64,000 bases of DNA, taken from assembly GCA_934777505.1 (NCBI GenBank), contig CAKVNM010000003.1, forward strand, positions 121,057 through 185,056. The letters run 5' to 3'. The notes beneath the pieces were generated by a model. That model worked only from the letters and a program-made list of their open reading frames with translations, searched no databases and was not told the origin of the DNA. The DNA is from an uncultured Clostridia bacterium. Lineage in GTDB: Bacteria; Bacillota; Clostridia; Christensenellales; UBA1242. The position numbers were made by a program, and so were the translations under genes. Below, piece after piece: positions 52,185 to 59,474 of the stretch; positions within the stretch are counted from its first letter, which is position 1, and each line of letters opens with the position of its first letter.

Positions 52185-52391
52185 ATGAATAAATTTTTAA
52201 AAATTTCATCATATTTTATGTTGGTTTTTGATATCGTAATGATTATATTTTTGATTGTATATAGTGCGCTTATATTCGCTCAAACTTTTGCGATATCAAA
52301 CATTTTTGTTATTTTGATTAGTATTACACTTGCATTAAATGTTGTTTATCTCGTCACATTTTTCATTATCAAAAAACTAACCGAAAGTTAA
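52185..52391 (+). CDS. Small membrane protein, 68 aa, last gene of the operon
   Basis: Two hydrophobic helices (residues 4-32 and 36-60) in a short basic-ended protein (IIKKLTES). SD AAGGAG, 9 bases after the previous stop. It could be a subunit or chaperone of the membrane-anchored protein. A 9-bp hairpin (AAGTTAAGT/ACTTAACTT at 52385-52415) follows without a strong T-run. Confidence 0.6.
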   Translation: MNKFLKISSYFMLVFDIVMIIFLIVYSALIFAQTFAISNIFVILISITLALNVVYLVTFFIIKKLTES

Positions 52392-52439
52392 GTCAAAATT
52401 GCTTAAACTTAACTTTGTGAGATATATCTTAGAAAATGC

Positions 52440-52468
52440 TTGCATTATCAATTTTTTTATGATATACT
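52440..52468 (+). promoter_or_regulatory. tRNA-Leu promoter
   Basis: TTGCAT (52440-52445), 17 bp, TATACT (52463-52468). Confidence 0.7.
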
Positions 52469-52481
52469 CATATAGTTAATC

Positions 52482-52567
52482 GCCGAAGTGGTGGAATGGC
52501 AGACGCGTCGGACTCAAAATCCGATATGGGCAACCATGTGTGGGTTCAAGTCCCACCTTCGGCACCA
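52482..52567 (+). tRNA. tRNA-Leu (anticodon CAA)
   Basis: This is an 86-nt class II tRNA. The acceptor GCCGAAG (52482-52488) pairs with CTTCGGC (52557-52563). The anticodon stem TCGGA/TCCGA encloses CTCAAAA, giving anticodon CAA for UUG codons. A long variable arm is present (ATGGGCAACCAT region). The T arm GTGGG-TTCAAGT-CCCAC and encoded CCA at 52565-52567 close it. Its 3' 21 bases (from the T loop on) are the start of a 180-bp tandem repeat. Confidence 0.96.
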
Positions 52568-53144
52568 ATGATAGGACCTAAAAAGTGGGTCTTATTTTTT
52601 TTGTTATTAGCATTAAAATTAACTATGTGGGACTTGAACTAAGCGTTAAGAAAAACGATATGTTATATCGTTTTTTAGCGCCGGCGTGAAAGTGGAGAGT
52701 TTTATATAGTAAAACTTGGAACGGAGCAAGTCCCACCTTCGGCACCAATGATAGGACCTAAAAAGTGGGTCTTATTTTTTTTGTTATTAGCATTAAAATT
52801 AACTATGTGGGACTTGAACTAAGCGTTAAGAAAAACGATATGTTATATCGTTTTTTAGCGCCGGCGTGAAAGTGGAGAGTTTTATATAGTAAAACTTGGA
52901 ACGGAGCAAGTCCCACCTTCGGCACCAATGATATGACCTAGAAAGTGGGTCTTATTTTTTTTGTTATTAGCATTAAAATTAACTATGTGGGACTTGAACT
53001 AAGCGTAAAGAAAAACGATATGTTATATCGTTTTTTAGCGCCGGCATGAAAGTGAAAAGTTTTAGGGAGTAAAACTTGGAACGGAGTAAGTCCCACATTC
53101 GGCACCAATAGTAAGACCTAAAAAAGTGGGTCTTATTTTTTTGT
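52547..53144. repeat. 180-bp tandem repeat array built on the tRNA-Leu 3' end
   Basis: Units begin at 52547, 52727 and 52907, and a partial unit begins at 53087. The period is exactly 180 bp. Units 1 and 2 are identical; unit 3 differs at about ten positions; the fourth runs to about 53144. Each unit has (i) the last 21 bases of tRNA-Leu with CCA; (ii) a short GACC/GGTC hairpin and T-run; (iii) GTGGGACTTGAAC, the reverse complement of the T-arm; (iv) an 11-bp hairpin AAAAACGATAT/ATATCGTTTTT; (v) a 7-bp hairpin AGTTTTA/TAAAACT. The inverted T-arm can pair over 10 bp with the tRNA 3' end of the next unit. No ORF. Confidence 0.95.
52572..52602 (+). terminator. tRNA-Leu terminator, repeated in each 180-bp unit
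   Basis: GACC/GGTC stem with A-T extension around TAAAAAGTG, then TTATTTTTTTT. The same element recurs 180 and 360 bp later. Confidence 0.6.
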
Positions 53145-53268
53145 CTTAATATTGAATTAATAAATAGTGAACAAGTTAAGATTTGGTGTATTTGCGAGAA
53201 AATAAGATTATCGAAATTTTTTCAAATGTACCTGATATAAAAGAGATATTGTAAATACAAAAAATAAG

Positions 53269-53388
53269 ATGTTTGAAAAACAGGAGATTTTGTGGAGTGG
53301 AAAACAATGCCCTATTTTTTCTTTGCTAAAAGTTAACTTTTTTGATATAATTTTAATATATACATACATAAAGGAGATGTTATTATGA
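53269..53388 (+). pseudogene. Possible 5' fragment of a bacterial PH-domain-like gene
   Basis: An ATG at 53269 opens 39 codons starting MFEKQEILWSGKQCPIFSL. That opening is like the first strand of bPH/DUF304-type proteins (EILWSGK...PI...), but the frame then becomes low complexity and stops by overlapping the next gene's SD. No good SD precedes it. The rest of 53145-53384 shows nothing else except the next promoter. Confidence 0.25.
53323..53351 (+). promoter_or_regulatory. Promoter of the 128-aa membrane protein
   Basis: TTGCTA (53323-53328), 17 bp, TATAAT (53346-53351). Confidence 0.6.
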
Positions 53389-53771
53389 AAGAAGGTTGGA
53401 CTAACAAATGGAAGAAAATTTTGATTTGGCTTAGTGGCTATATCAACTTTATTGCCTTTGCGGTGGTCGGTGGATACGCCATCGTTAAAGAGCAGGACGA
53501 AGAACTTAAAAAGACTGCGAAAAAAGTTTTTGTTATCACTTTGATTTTTACTGCGATTTCAGCAGTTCTATCACTTATAAGTTACTTTGGTGGAATGGCA
53601 GACGGCTACTACGGTTCTGGATTTTATAAGGCAATGAGCATTATCGGTTCACTTGTTAATATTGCAAAAGTAGTTGTTTATGCAATCTTTATTATCATTG
53701 AACTGTTAGCCAAAGAAGATAATTCAAACAAGAAAGTTATCGAAAGTGACCAACAAGTTGAAATTGAGTAA
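53385..53771 (+). CDS. Membrane protein, 128 aa, unknown
   Basis: Three hydrophobic helices (about 14-31, 47-68 and 86-107) and a charged C-terminal tail. The loop EQDEELKKTAKKVF and the overall shape recall small DUF4870-like proteins, without a firm match. SD AAGGAG; single-gene unit ending in a strong terminator shared with the convergent nrtR-like gene. Confidence 0.6.
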   Translation: MKEGWTNKWKKILIWLSGYINFIAFAVVGGYAIVKEQDEELKKTAKKVFVITLIFTAISAVLSLISYFGGMADGYYGSGFYKAMSIIGSLVNIAKVVVYAIFIIIELLAKEDNSNKKVIESDQQVEIE

Positions 53772-53776
53772 AATAT

Positions 53777-53804
53777 AAAAAACACTGATTTTTCAGTGTT
53801 TTTT
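53777..53804. terminator. Bidirectional terminator between the 128-aa gene and the NAD regulon
   Basis: AAAAAACACTGA (53777-53788) pairs with TCAGTGTTTTTT (53793-53804). Confidence 0.9.
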
Positions 53805-53844
53805 TGTGAAAATATGCTTTTTTTATTGAAATTTTCAAAAATAT

Positions 53845-54714
53845 CTAATCCAAATCATTCACTTGCCATAGTGGATTATGCTCAAAAAGTTGACTAGAAC
53901 GATGACCTTTTCCAGTGATAAAGTTTGTGGTTGGAGAAACCATTTTTGCGGTTTTCCTTCTAAAATTTGCGTCAAGTAGTTTCTCGTTTAGGATAACTTC
54001 ATAGCATTGTTTTAACTCAGTTAGTGTAAATTCTTTTGGAAGCAAGTTGAAAATAATGTCTGTGTATTCCAGTTTGTTTTTTAGCCTTTCAAGAGCATAA
54101 AATATGATTTTTGCATGGTCAAAGGCAAGAGCAGACTCTGTGATAGTAACGCTCTTTGTTTGCTCCAAATTGCTCTTTGTGATATCTAGTAAAATCTTGT
54201 TTTCTAGCGATTGATTTTCGTTTGAAAGTGTGATTAGAATTTCTTTTGTAATATTGTAACCACTGTTGTTGGTGGTGTTTTTAATAACTTTTTCTTTGTA
54301 GTCAATATCAAACCACTCGCCGTTTTCAAGATGTTCGTCTTGGTTGGTTAGTAGCAAGTAGCCAACGCTAAGAACTCTGGCTCTTGGGTCACGAGATTTT
54401 TCGCCAAAGGTGTAAAGTTGCTCATAGTAGTAGTTTTGTAGTCCTACTTTTGTTTTTACGCAAAGTTTCATGGTGTCGGTTAGTTCGTTGTTCAAATTAA
54501 CAAAAGTTCCAACAACTGCGAATGCATCTTTGAATGGTAAAGACGAACGCTTGTTTAAGAAAATTTGCAACTTTTTTTCTGGCAGTTTGCGATAGTTTTC
54601 GTTTTGTTTGCTAACGAGTCTTAGGATTACGCCGTCCACCGTTACGCTTGGTTTTTCATAATTTTCAGTGTTGTATGATTTTAAAAATTTTTTATCTTCT
54701 CTTGATAAATTCAT
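53845..54714 (-). CDS. NrtR-like Nudix-related transcription regulator of NAD genes
   Basis: This 289-aa protein has an N-terminal Nudix-like sensor domain (VTVDGVILRLV, PEKKLQIFLNKR, then PFKDAFAVVGTFVN where a catalytic Nudix box would be; the box is lost). A C-terminal winged-helix domain follows (PKEFTLTELKQCYEVILNEKLLDANFRRKTAKM), ending in GHRSSQLFEHNP. This is the layout of NrtR, which senses ADP-ribose and represses NAD genes. It is the last gene of the minus-strand NAD operon and very likely binds the palindromes at 56369 and 56437. SD AGGAG. Confidence 0.82.
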   Translation of the reverse strand: MNLSREDKKFLKSYNTENYEKPSVTVDGVILRLVSKQNENYRKLPEKKLQIFLNKRSSLPFKDAFAVVGTFVNLNNELTDTMKLCVKTKVGLQNYYYEQLYTFGEKSRDPRARVLSVGYLLLTNQDEHLENGEWFDIDYKEKVIKNTTNNSGYNITKEILITLSNENQSLENKILLDITKSNLEQTKSVTITESALAFDHAKIIFYALERLKNKLEYTDIIFNLLPKEFTLTELKQCYEVILNEKLLDANFRRKTAKMVSPTTNFITGKGHRSSQLFEHNPLWQVNDLD

Positions 54715-54793
54715 GTTTTTTCTCCTTTTTGTAATAAAAAATCGATATTTTTTATGCTTTTTATAAAATTTCTAGCATTTATATTGCTTTTTG

Positions 54794-55543
54794 TTAATTT
54801 AAATAATTCTTCATTTCGCTTTTAAATTTTGCAATACCTATGCGTTTGTGATGTGAAGATTTGTGCAGTTTCATAATTTGTTCGTAGTCTTCGTTGTGCT
54901 TTCCGGTTCTAATCAATTCGTCAAGGTGGTGATACTTCAATCCCATTTTGTTTTCGTCTGTGTCGCCAGAAAGTCCATCACTTGGTGCTTTATTAACCAA
55001 ATTTTCTGGCAATCCCAAAAGCAATCCAATCTCGCAAACTTCGGTTTTTGTAAAGTCAATGATAGGGGCAAAGTCGCCAACATTATCGCCCCACTTGGTT
55101 GTGTAGCCCACCATGGCTTCGCTTAAATTTGATGTGTTGGCAACAAGGTAGTTCATGCTTCCTGCGATGGAGTAAAGCACTGTCATTCTAATTCGTGGAG
55201 CGGTGTTAATTGTTGAAACGGAGTTCAGTTTAAATCCGTTATCGTTCAAAATATTTTCCACTGAATTGATTGTGGAATCATAAATTGGCTTTATGTTCAC
55301 GGTGGAGTAGTTGATTCCTAAAAGTTTGCAACTGTTAATCGCATCGTCAATATCTGCCATGTCGCCGTTTGGCATAATCACGCCAAAAACTTTTTCTTTT
55401 CCAAGAGCAAGCGTGCAAAGTTTTGCAACTATCAGACTATCCTTGCCACCACTCATTCCAACCACTGCACCTTTGCAATATGGGTTGGCTTCAAAGTATG
55501 TCTTGATAAATTCTACAATTTTGTCTACATCTTTTTTAGTCAT
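54794..55543 (-). CDS. nadE: NAD synthetase, ammonia-dependent
   Basis: This 249-aa enzyme amidates nicotinate adenine dinucleotide to NAD. The P-loop SGGKDS is at residues 31-36, followed by VFGVIMPNGDMADIDDA, and the adenylate and substrate loops NTSNLSEAMVGYTTKWGDNVGDFAPIIDFTKTEV and APSDGLSGDTDENKMGLKYHHLD. No glutaminase domain is fused, so it needs free ammonia. Its start overlaps the prs-like stop by 8 bases; SD AAAGGAG. Confidence 0.94.
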   Translation of the reverse strand: MTKKDVDKIVEFIKTYFEANPYCKGAVVGMSGGKDSLIVAKLCTLALGKEKVFGVIMPNGDMADIDDAINSCKLLGINYSTVNIKPIYDSTINSVENILNDNGFKLNSVSTINTAPRIRMTVLYSIAGSMNYLVANTSNLSEAMVGYTTKWGDNVGDFAPIIDFTKTEVCEIGLLLGLPENLVNKAPSDGLSGDTDENKMGLKYHHLDELIRTGKHNEDYEQIMKLHKSSHHKRIGIAKFKSEMKNYLN

Positions 55544-56336
55544 AAATCAACTCCTTTATATCAAACAATTTTAATTTTTCTTGCTCATTCTTCGTTAGGC
55601 TGTTTGATGAAAATATTGCTTTTACCAAATCGTTTTCGATTAGTCTTTGATTATACTTGTTCTGCTCAAAGTGTCCAGAAATTATATAAACTTGGTTGTT
55701 TTGATTTGGCTTAATTGTGTTCAAAACTTCCAAAATCGTATCGCCAGTAGAAATGATATCGTCCACAATTATAACCTTTTGATTAGGCTCGATTTGCTTG
55801 GATAGAGTATAAGAACAAATTAGTCCAGTTGACTTATCTCTTGACTTAATGCCATAGATTTTGTTCTTGCCAATACTTCTAAATTTTTCAACTGAGCCTT
55901 TGTCGGTGAACACGATAACATCGCTATTTTCGTTAAAATTAATGGTTTTTTTAACTTTTTCAAAGATTTTTTCAACAATTTTTATCTTTTTTGCGTTATT
56001 AAAGTAATCTAACTCGCAATGTGGCTCACAAATTGCAATGCTGTTTAAGCCAATGTTATTTAATAAATCAGCCACATATTTGACTGTTTCAACTTCGTTT
56101 GTGTTTGCGTGATTCATGCGTTGATATGGAAGATATGAAAGTATTAAATTAGTTTTTATTCTCTTATTAATATAATAATTGCATAATATAATTAACTCAA
56201 ACAAACTCATCGTGTCGTTGTTATAAAGAATAGTTACTTGTTCATTTTTTATGAATGATTCAAGATAGTCGTGTTTTAGTTTTAACTCGCCACTTGAATA
56301 TCTTGGTGGGTTAAATTCGCTTCCGTTAATAAACAT
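55536..56336 (-). CDS. Divergent ribose-phosphate pyrophosphokinase-like protein (Prs-like)
   Basis: This 266-aa protein is ~50 residues shorter than PRPP synthetase. The type I PRTase loop is clear: KVIIVDDIISTGDTI (binds the pyrophosphate/ribose phosphate). The usual ATP-site YARQDRK is replaced by YLPYQRMNHAN, and the DLH motif by CEPHCELDYF. Similar changes occur in phage-encoded Prs-like enzymes of NAD recovery pathways, as far as I recall. Here it could make PRPP for PncB, or pyrophosphorylate another substrate such as ADP-ribose. First gene of the minus-strand operon; SD AAAGGAG. Confidence 0.75.
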   Translation of the reverse strand: MFINGSEFNPPRYSSGELKLKHDYLESFIKNEQVTILYNNDTMSLFELIILCNYYINKRIKTNLILSYLPYQRMNHANTNEVETVKYVADLLNNIGLNSIAICEPHCELDYFNNAKKIKIVEKIFEKVKKTINFNENSDVIVFTDKGSVEKFRSIGKNKIYGIKSRDKSTGLICSYTLSKQIEPNQKVIIVDDIISTGDTILEVLNTIKPNQNNQVYIISGHFEQNKYNQRLIENDLVKAIFSSNSLTKNEQEKLKLFDIKELIYD

Positions 56337-56368
56337 ATTTTTGCTCCTTTTTGTATGTTATCAGTTTG

Positions 56369-56389
56369 ATATTATCATTTTAATAATAT
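56369..56389. promoter_or_regulatory. Operator A over the minus-strand NAD promoter
   Basis: Perfect inverted repeat ATATTAT-N7-ATAATAT. It lies on the spacer and -10 of the minus-strand promoter. Probable NrtR site. Confidence 0.6.
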
Positions 56390-56397
56390 TTTGTCAA
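56369..56397 (-). promoter_or_regulatory. Promoter of prs-nadE-nrtR
   Basis: Minus strand TTGACA (56397-56392), 17 bp, TAATAT (56374-56369). Confidence 0.75.
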
Positions 56398-56415
56398 GAA
56401 TTTTTTGAAAAGTAG

Positions 56416-56444
56416 TTGACAAAATATTTTCTTCATGATATTAT
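56416..56444 (+). promoter_or_regulatory. Promoter of the Nudix-NMNAT-pncB operon
   Basis: TTGACA (56416-56421), 17 bp, TATTAT (56439-56444). Roughly a mirror image of the minus-strand promoter across ~20 bp. Confidence 0.75.
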
Positions 56445-56459
56445 CAAAGTGTTAATATC
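56437..56459. promoter_or_regulatory. Operator B over the plus-strand NAD promoter
   Basis: Perfect inverted repeat GATATTA-N9-TAATATC covering the -10 and start site. Probable NrtR site. Confidence 0.6.
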
Positions 56460-56528
56460 AATATTTTATGTTTGACTTCGTGAAATATTGACATCAAAAA
56501 ATTTAAAAAGGAGCAGATTATTTTACAA

Positions 56529-57107
56529 ATGAATAAGTTAGTAAAAGTTGAAAAACTTACAAACAGCAAGTATATTAATTTGTTTAATGCTGAATTTGAA
56601 ACCCCAGCGGGAACAAAGTTATACGAAATTGTAACAAGAAGACAACAACCAAAAATCGTTACAAAAAGTTTTGATGCGGACGCAATCAGGGTTATACCTT
56701 ACTACTTTGATAACGGCAAACTCAAAGTGGTTTTAATCAAAGAGTTTAGGTATGCAATCAATCAAATCATGTGGGGAGTACCAGCAGGGTTAATTGACAA
56801 AGGCGAAACACCAGACCAAGCGTTAAAAAGAGAACTTGAAGAAGAGATTGGTGCAAGCGTTGTAAATTTCACGCAAACAGAAATAACATCGTATTCCAGT
56901 GCGGGACTTGGAGATGAAAGTTTGATTTGCTATGAAGCAGAAGTTAAAATGGACAAAGTGCAACATCTTGACAAATTTGAACAAATTAATGTTGTAATTG
57001 CTGACTTTGACGACTTGCCAAAATTGCTTGATACCGAAAATTTTGGTCTTCAAAGTCGTTTGCAACTAAGATGTTTTTACTATAAGTTTTTGCCAAAAGT
57101 AAAATAA
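56529..57107 (+). CDS. Nudix hydrolase, ADP-ribose pyrophosphatase type
   Basis: This 192-aa enzyme would cleave ADP-ribose to AMP and ribose-5-phosphate. The Nudix box is complete: G-x5-E-x7-REL-EEEIG, about residues 82-104, with YSSAGLGDESLICYEAEV after it. The N-terminal domain (YEIVTRRQQP...DADAIRVIPYYF) is that of the ADPR-ase group. Its place in an NAD regulon supports ADP-ribose as substrate. The SD AAGGAG is about 15 bases from the ATG, longer than ideal. The next gene follows after 19 bases. Confidence 0.85.
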   Translation: MNKLVKVEKLTNSKYINLFNAEFETPAGTKLYEIVTRRQQPKIVTKSFDADAIRVIPYYFDNGKLKVVLIKEFRYAINQIMWGVPAGLIDKGETPDQALKRELEEEIGASVVNFTQTEITSYSSAGLGDESLICYEAEVKMDKVQHLDKFEQINVVIADFDDLPKLLDTENFGLQSRLQLRCFYYKFLPKVK

Positions 57108-57126
57108 AAAGACAGGAGTGTGTGAT

Positions 57127-57633
57127 ATGAAAAAAATAGGAGCATTTGTTGGAAAATTTTTGCCACCGCATATTGGTCACTTAAGTGTGATTGATAAAAT
57201 TTTGCAAGAGTGTGACGAATGTGTGATAGTCATTAGTGATAATCCAAATCGAAGCAAAGAAATTTGTAAAAAAGCAAATTTTCCATATTTTGACTCAAAA
57301 AAACGCCTAGAATGGTTTAAAAATCACTATAAAAACAATAAAAATGTGCATTTTGCAATAGTTGACGAAAGCAAACTTGACCCAACTGAAAACTATATGC
57401 AAGCCTATTCAAAGTTGTTTTATCAAAGCGTGCCATACCCTGTTACGCACAAATATGCGGACGAAAGTTATAGGGAACTTAACGAAAAATACTTTCCAAC
57501 TTGCACATTTGTTGCAGTTGATAGGGATGAAATCAACATTCACAGCGCTGCAATACGACAAGATTATCAAAAAAATAAACAATTTGTCATGGCCGAAGCG
57601 GTTGAAGATATAGAATCAAAATTGAAAAAATAA
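57127..57633 (+). CDS. Nicotinamide/nicotinate-mononucleotide adenylyltransferase (NadM/NadR-like)
   Basis: This 168-aa enzyme joins AMP to NMN or NaMN. HxGH is seen as PPHIGHLSVIDKIL (residues ~13-26) after IGAFVGKF, and the distal ISxxxIR-like motif as HSAAIRQD near residue 141. It is the short, NadM/NadR type, not the bacterial NadD type. I chose the ATG at 57127 behind AGGAG; the GTG at 57118 overlaps the SD. It supplies NaAD to NadE, with NaMN from PncB. Confidence 0.85.
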   Translation: MKKIGAFVGKFLPPHIGHLSVIDKILQECDECVIVISDNPNRSKEICKKANFPYFDSKKRLEWFKNHYKNNKNVHFAIVDESKLDPTENYMQAYSKLFYQSVPYPVTHKYADESYRELNEKYFPTCTFVAVDRDEINIHSAAIRQDYQKNKQFVMAEAVEDIESKLKK

Positions 57634-57647
57634 AGGGAGAAATTATT

Positions 57648-59084
57648 ATGGAAAAATTTGAAAATTTGTTAATGGATTTTTATGAACTTACAATGGGACA
57701 GGGGTATTTTGATAAGAAAATGCACAAAAAAACTGCATATTTTGATGTTTTTTTTAGAAAATGTCCTGATAATGCTGGTTTTGTTATTGCAAACGGCGTA
57801 AAAAAATGTGTTGAATATTTGTCACAATTTCATCTTTCTCAAAGTGATATTGACTACTTAAAAAGTTTAAATATTTTTAGTGAGGCATATCTTGACGAAT
57901 TAAAAGATATTAGATTTACAGGAGATATGTGGGCGGTTGAAGACGGAACTGTTGTGTTCCCAAACGAGCCAGTTATAACAATCAAAGCATCACTTCTTGA
58001 AGCACAGTTGGTTGAAACTGCTTTGCTCTTGATGTTCAATCGTTCAAGTTTGATTACAACAAAGACGAGCCGTATTGTGCGTTCTGCCAAAAGTAGACCA
58101 GTTATGGAGTTTGGAACTCGTAGGGCGCAAGGTTTTGAAGCGGCGGTTGATGGTGCTCTTGATGCGTGCATTGCAGGGGCAAGCGGAACGGCTTGTTCAA
58201 TTAGTGGCAAGAAGTATGGCGTAAAAGTTTTGGGAACTATGGCTCACAGTTTTGTGCAAAGTTTTCCAACAGAATATGATGCATTCAAGGCGTATGCGGA
58301 GAGTTTCCCAGATGCTTGTACTTTGCTTGTTGACACCTATGACACTTTAAAAAGCGGTATTCCAAACGCAATCAAGGTTAATAACGATATTTTAAAACCA
58401 ATGGGTAAATCTCTTGCTGGAATTAGAATAGATAGTGGCGATTTGGCGTATTTGTCAATAGAAGCAAGAAAAATGCTTGATAACGCAGGACTTTATGATA
58501 CAAAAATTGTTGTTTCCAACAGCCTTGATGAATACTTGATTGAAAGTTTGCTAAGTCAAGGGGCAAAGATTGATAGTTTTGGTGTTGGCGAAAATCTTAT
58601 TACAGCAAAATCTTGCCCAGTGTTTGGCGGAGTTTATAAACTTGTTGCTATTGAAGAAGACGGCAAGATTGTTCCAAAAATCAAAATTTCAAACAATATC
58701 GAAAAAATCACCAATCCAGATTTTAAGAAAATTTATAGACTCTACGACTCAAAAAATGGCAAACTCATAACCGATATTTTGGCTGTGTATGACGAGCCAG
58801 CACCAAGTGGCGAGATTGAACTAAATCACCCAGATATGAAGTGGGTAAACAAGACGGTTAAGGACTATACTGTTAGAGAATTAAAAATTAAGATGATTGA
58901 AAATGGCAAAGTTGTTTACGCTCTTCCAACTTTTGAACAAACAAAGCAAAATCTTAGTCATGAACTTTCAACTTTGTGGGACGAAGCACTAAGATTAGTT
59001 AACCCACATTTATATACAATCAACCTATCAAAAAAACTTAAATCAATTAAAGAAAATTTGCTTGTTGAACTTTCTAAAAATTAG
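57648..59084 (+). CDS. pncB: Nicotinate phosphoribosyltransferase
   Basis: This 478-aa enzyme makes NaMN from nicotinate and PRPP with ATP. Typical blocks are LLMDFYELTMGQGYF (start), FFRKCPDNAGFVI, the active-site VMEFGTRRAQG, GTMAHSFVQSF, IRIDSGDLAYLS, and SFGVGENLI. It is the longer Firmicutes type, and full length. SD GGGAG. Last gene of the operon; a terminator follows ~75 bases later. Confidence 0.96.
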   Translation: MEKFENLLMDFYELTMGQGYFDKKMHKKTAYFDVFFRKCPDNAGFVIANGVKKCVEYLSQFHLSQSDIDYLKSLNIFSEAYLDELKDIRFTGDMWAVEDGTVVFPNEPVITIKASLLEAQLVETALLLMFNRSSLITTKTSRIVRSAKSRPVMEFGTRRAQGFEAAVDGALDACIAGASGTACSISGKKYGVKVLGTMAHSFVQSFPTEYDAFKAYAESFPDACTLLVDTYDTLKSGIPNAIKVNNDILKPMGKSLAGIRIDSGDLAYLSIEARKMLDNAGLYDTKIVVSNSLDEYLIESLLSQGAKIDSFGVGENLITAKSCPVFGGVYKLVAIEEDGKIVPKIKISNNIEKITNPDFKKIYRLYDSKNGKLITDILAVYDEPAPSGEIELNHPDMKWVNKTVKDYTVRELKIKMIENGKVVYALPTFEQTKQNLSHELSTLWDEALRLVNPHLYTINLSKKLKSIKENLLVELSKN

Positions 59085-59160
59085 GACTTTTCATTGATTA
59101 GAAATTTGGCTTTAAAAATTACTTTTAAAGGAAAAATTATAAAATTTTATTAAAAAACAC

Positions 59161-59192
59161 AAAAAAATCGAGAAAAATCTCGGTTTTTTTTA
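59161..59192 (+). terminator. Terminator of the pncB operon
   Basis: AAAAAATCGAGA (59161-59172) pairs with TCTCGGTTTTTT (59178-59189) with one G-T pair. The rest of the gap up to 59440 is AT-rich and shows nothing. Confidence 0.8.
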
Positions 59193-59439
59193 AAATTTTT
59201 AAAGTTTTTTTATGATGATGGCTTGATTTAAAGATGATTATAAACTCATAAAATTTAGAGATGCAAACGCATTAATTATCGTATTTTTGTTAAACTATTT
59301 TTGTAACAGAATTGAATTAACTTAAAAACAATATTTATAATTTTGCATTAAAAATTGTTAGTTATTTCAAAGTCAAAAATGAAAACAAAAATTCAAATAT
59401 TTTAATCGTTTTTAAATTACATTTCATAGGTGTTTTGGT

Positions 59440-59468
59440 TTGACATTGCAACAAAAAAGGAATAAAAT
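59440..59468 (+). promoter_or_regulatory. Promoter of the SDR gene
   Basis: TTGACA (59440-59445), 17 bp, TAAAAT (59463-59468). The start codon at 59475 is where transcription should begin, giving a leaderless mRNA. Confidence 0.75.
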
Positions 59469-59474
59469 TTTCAT

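Noticed and set aside
52627..52639. Inverted T-arm as a retroelement primer-binding site
   Set aside because: A primer-binding site would match the tRNA 3' CCA end. This copy matches only the T-arm, and no reverse transcriptase is nearby.
52547..53144. CRISPR array
   Set aside because: The unit is 180 bp, with no unique spacers and no cas genes; the repeats are direct tandem copies.
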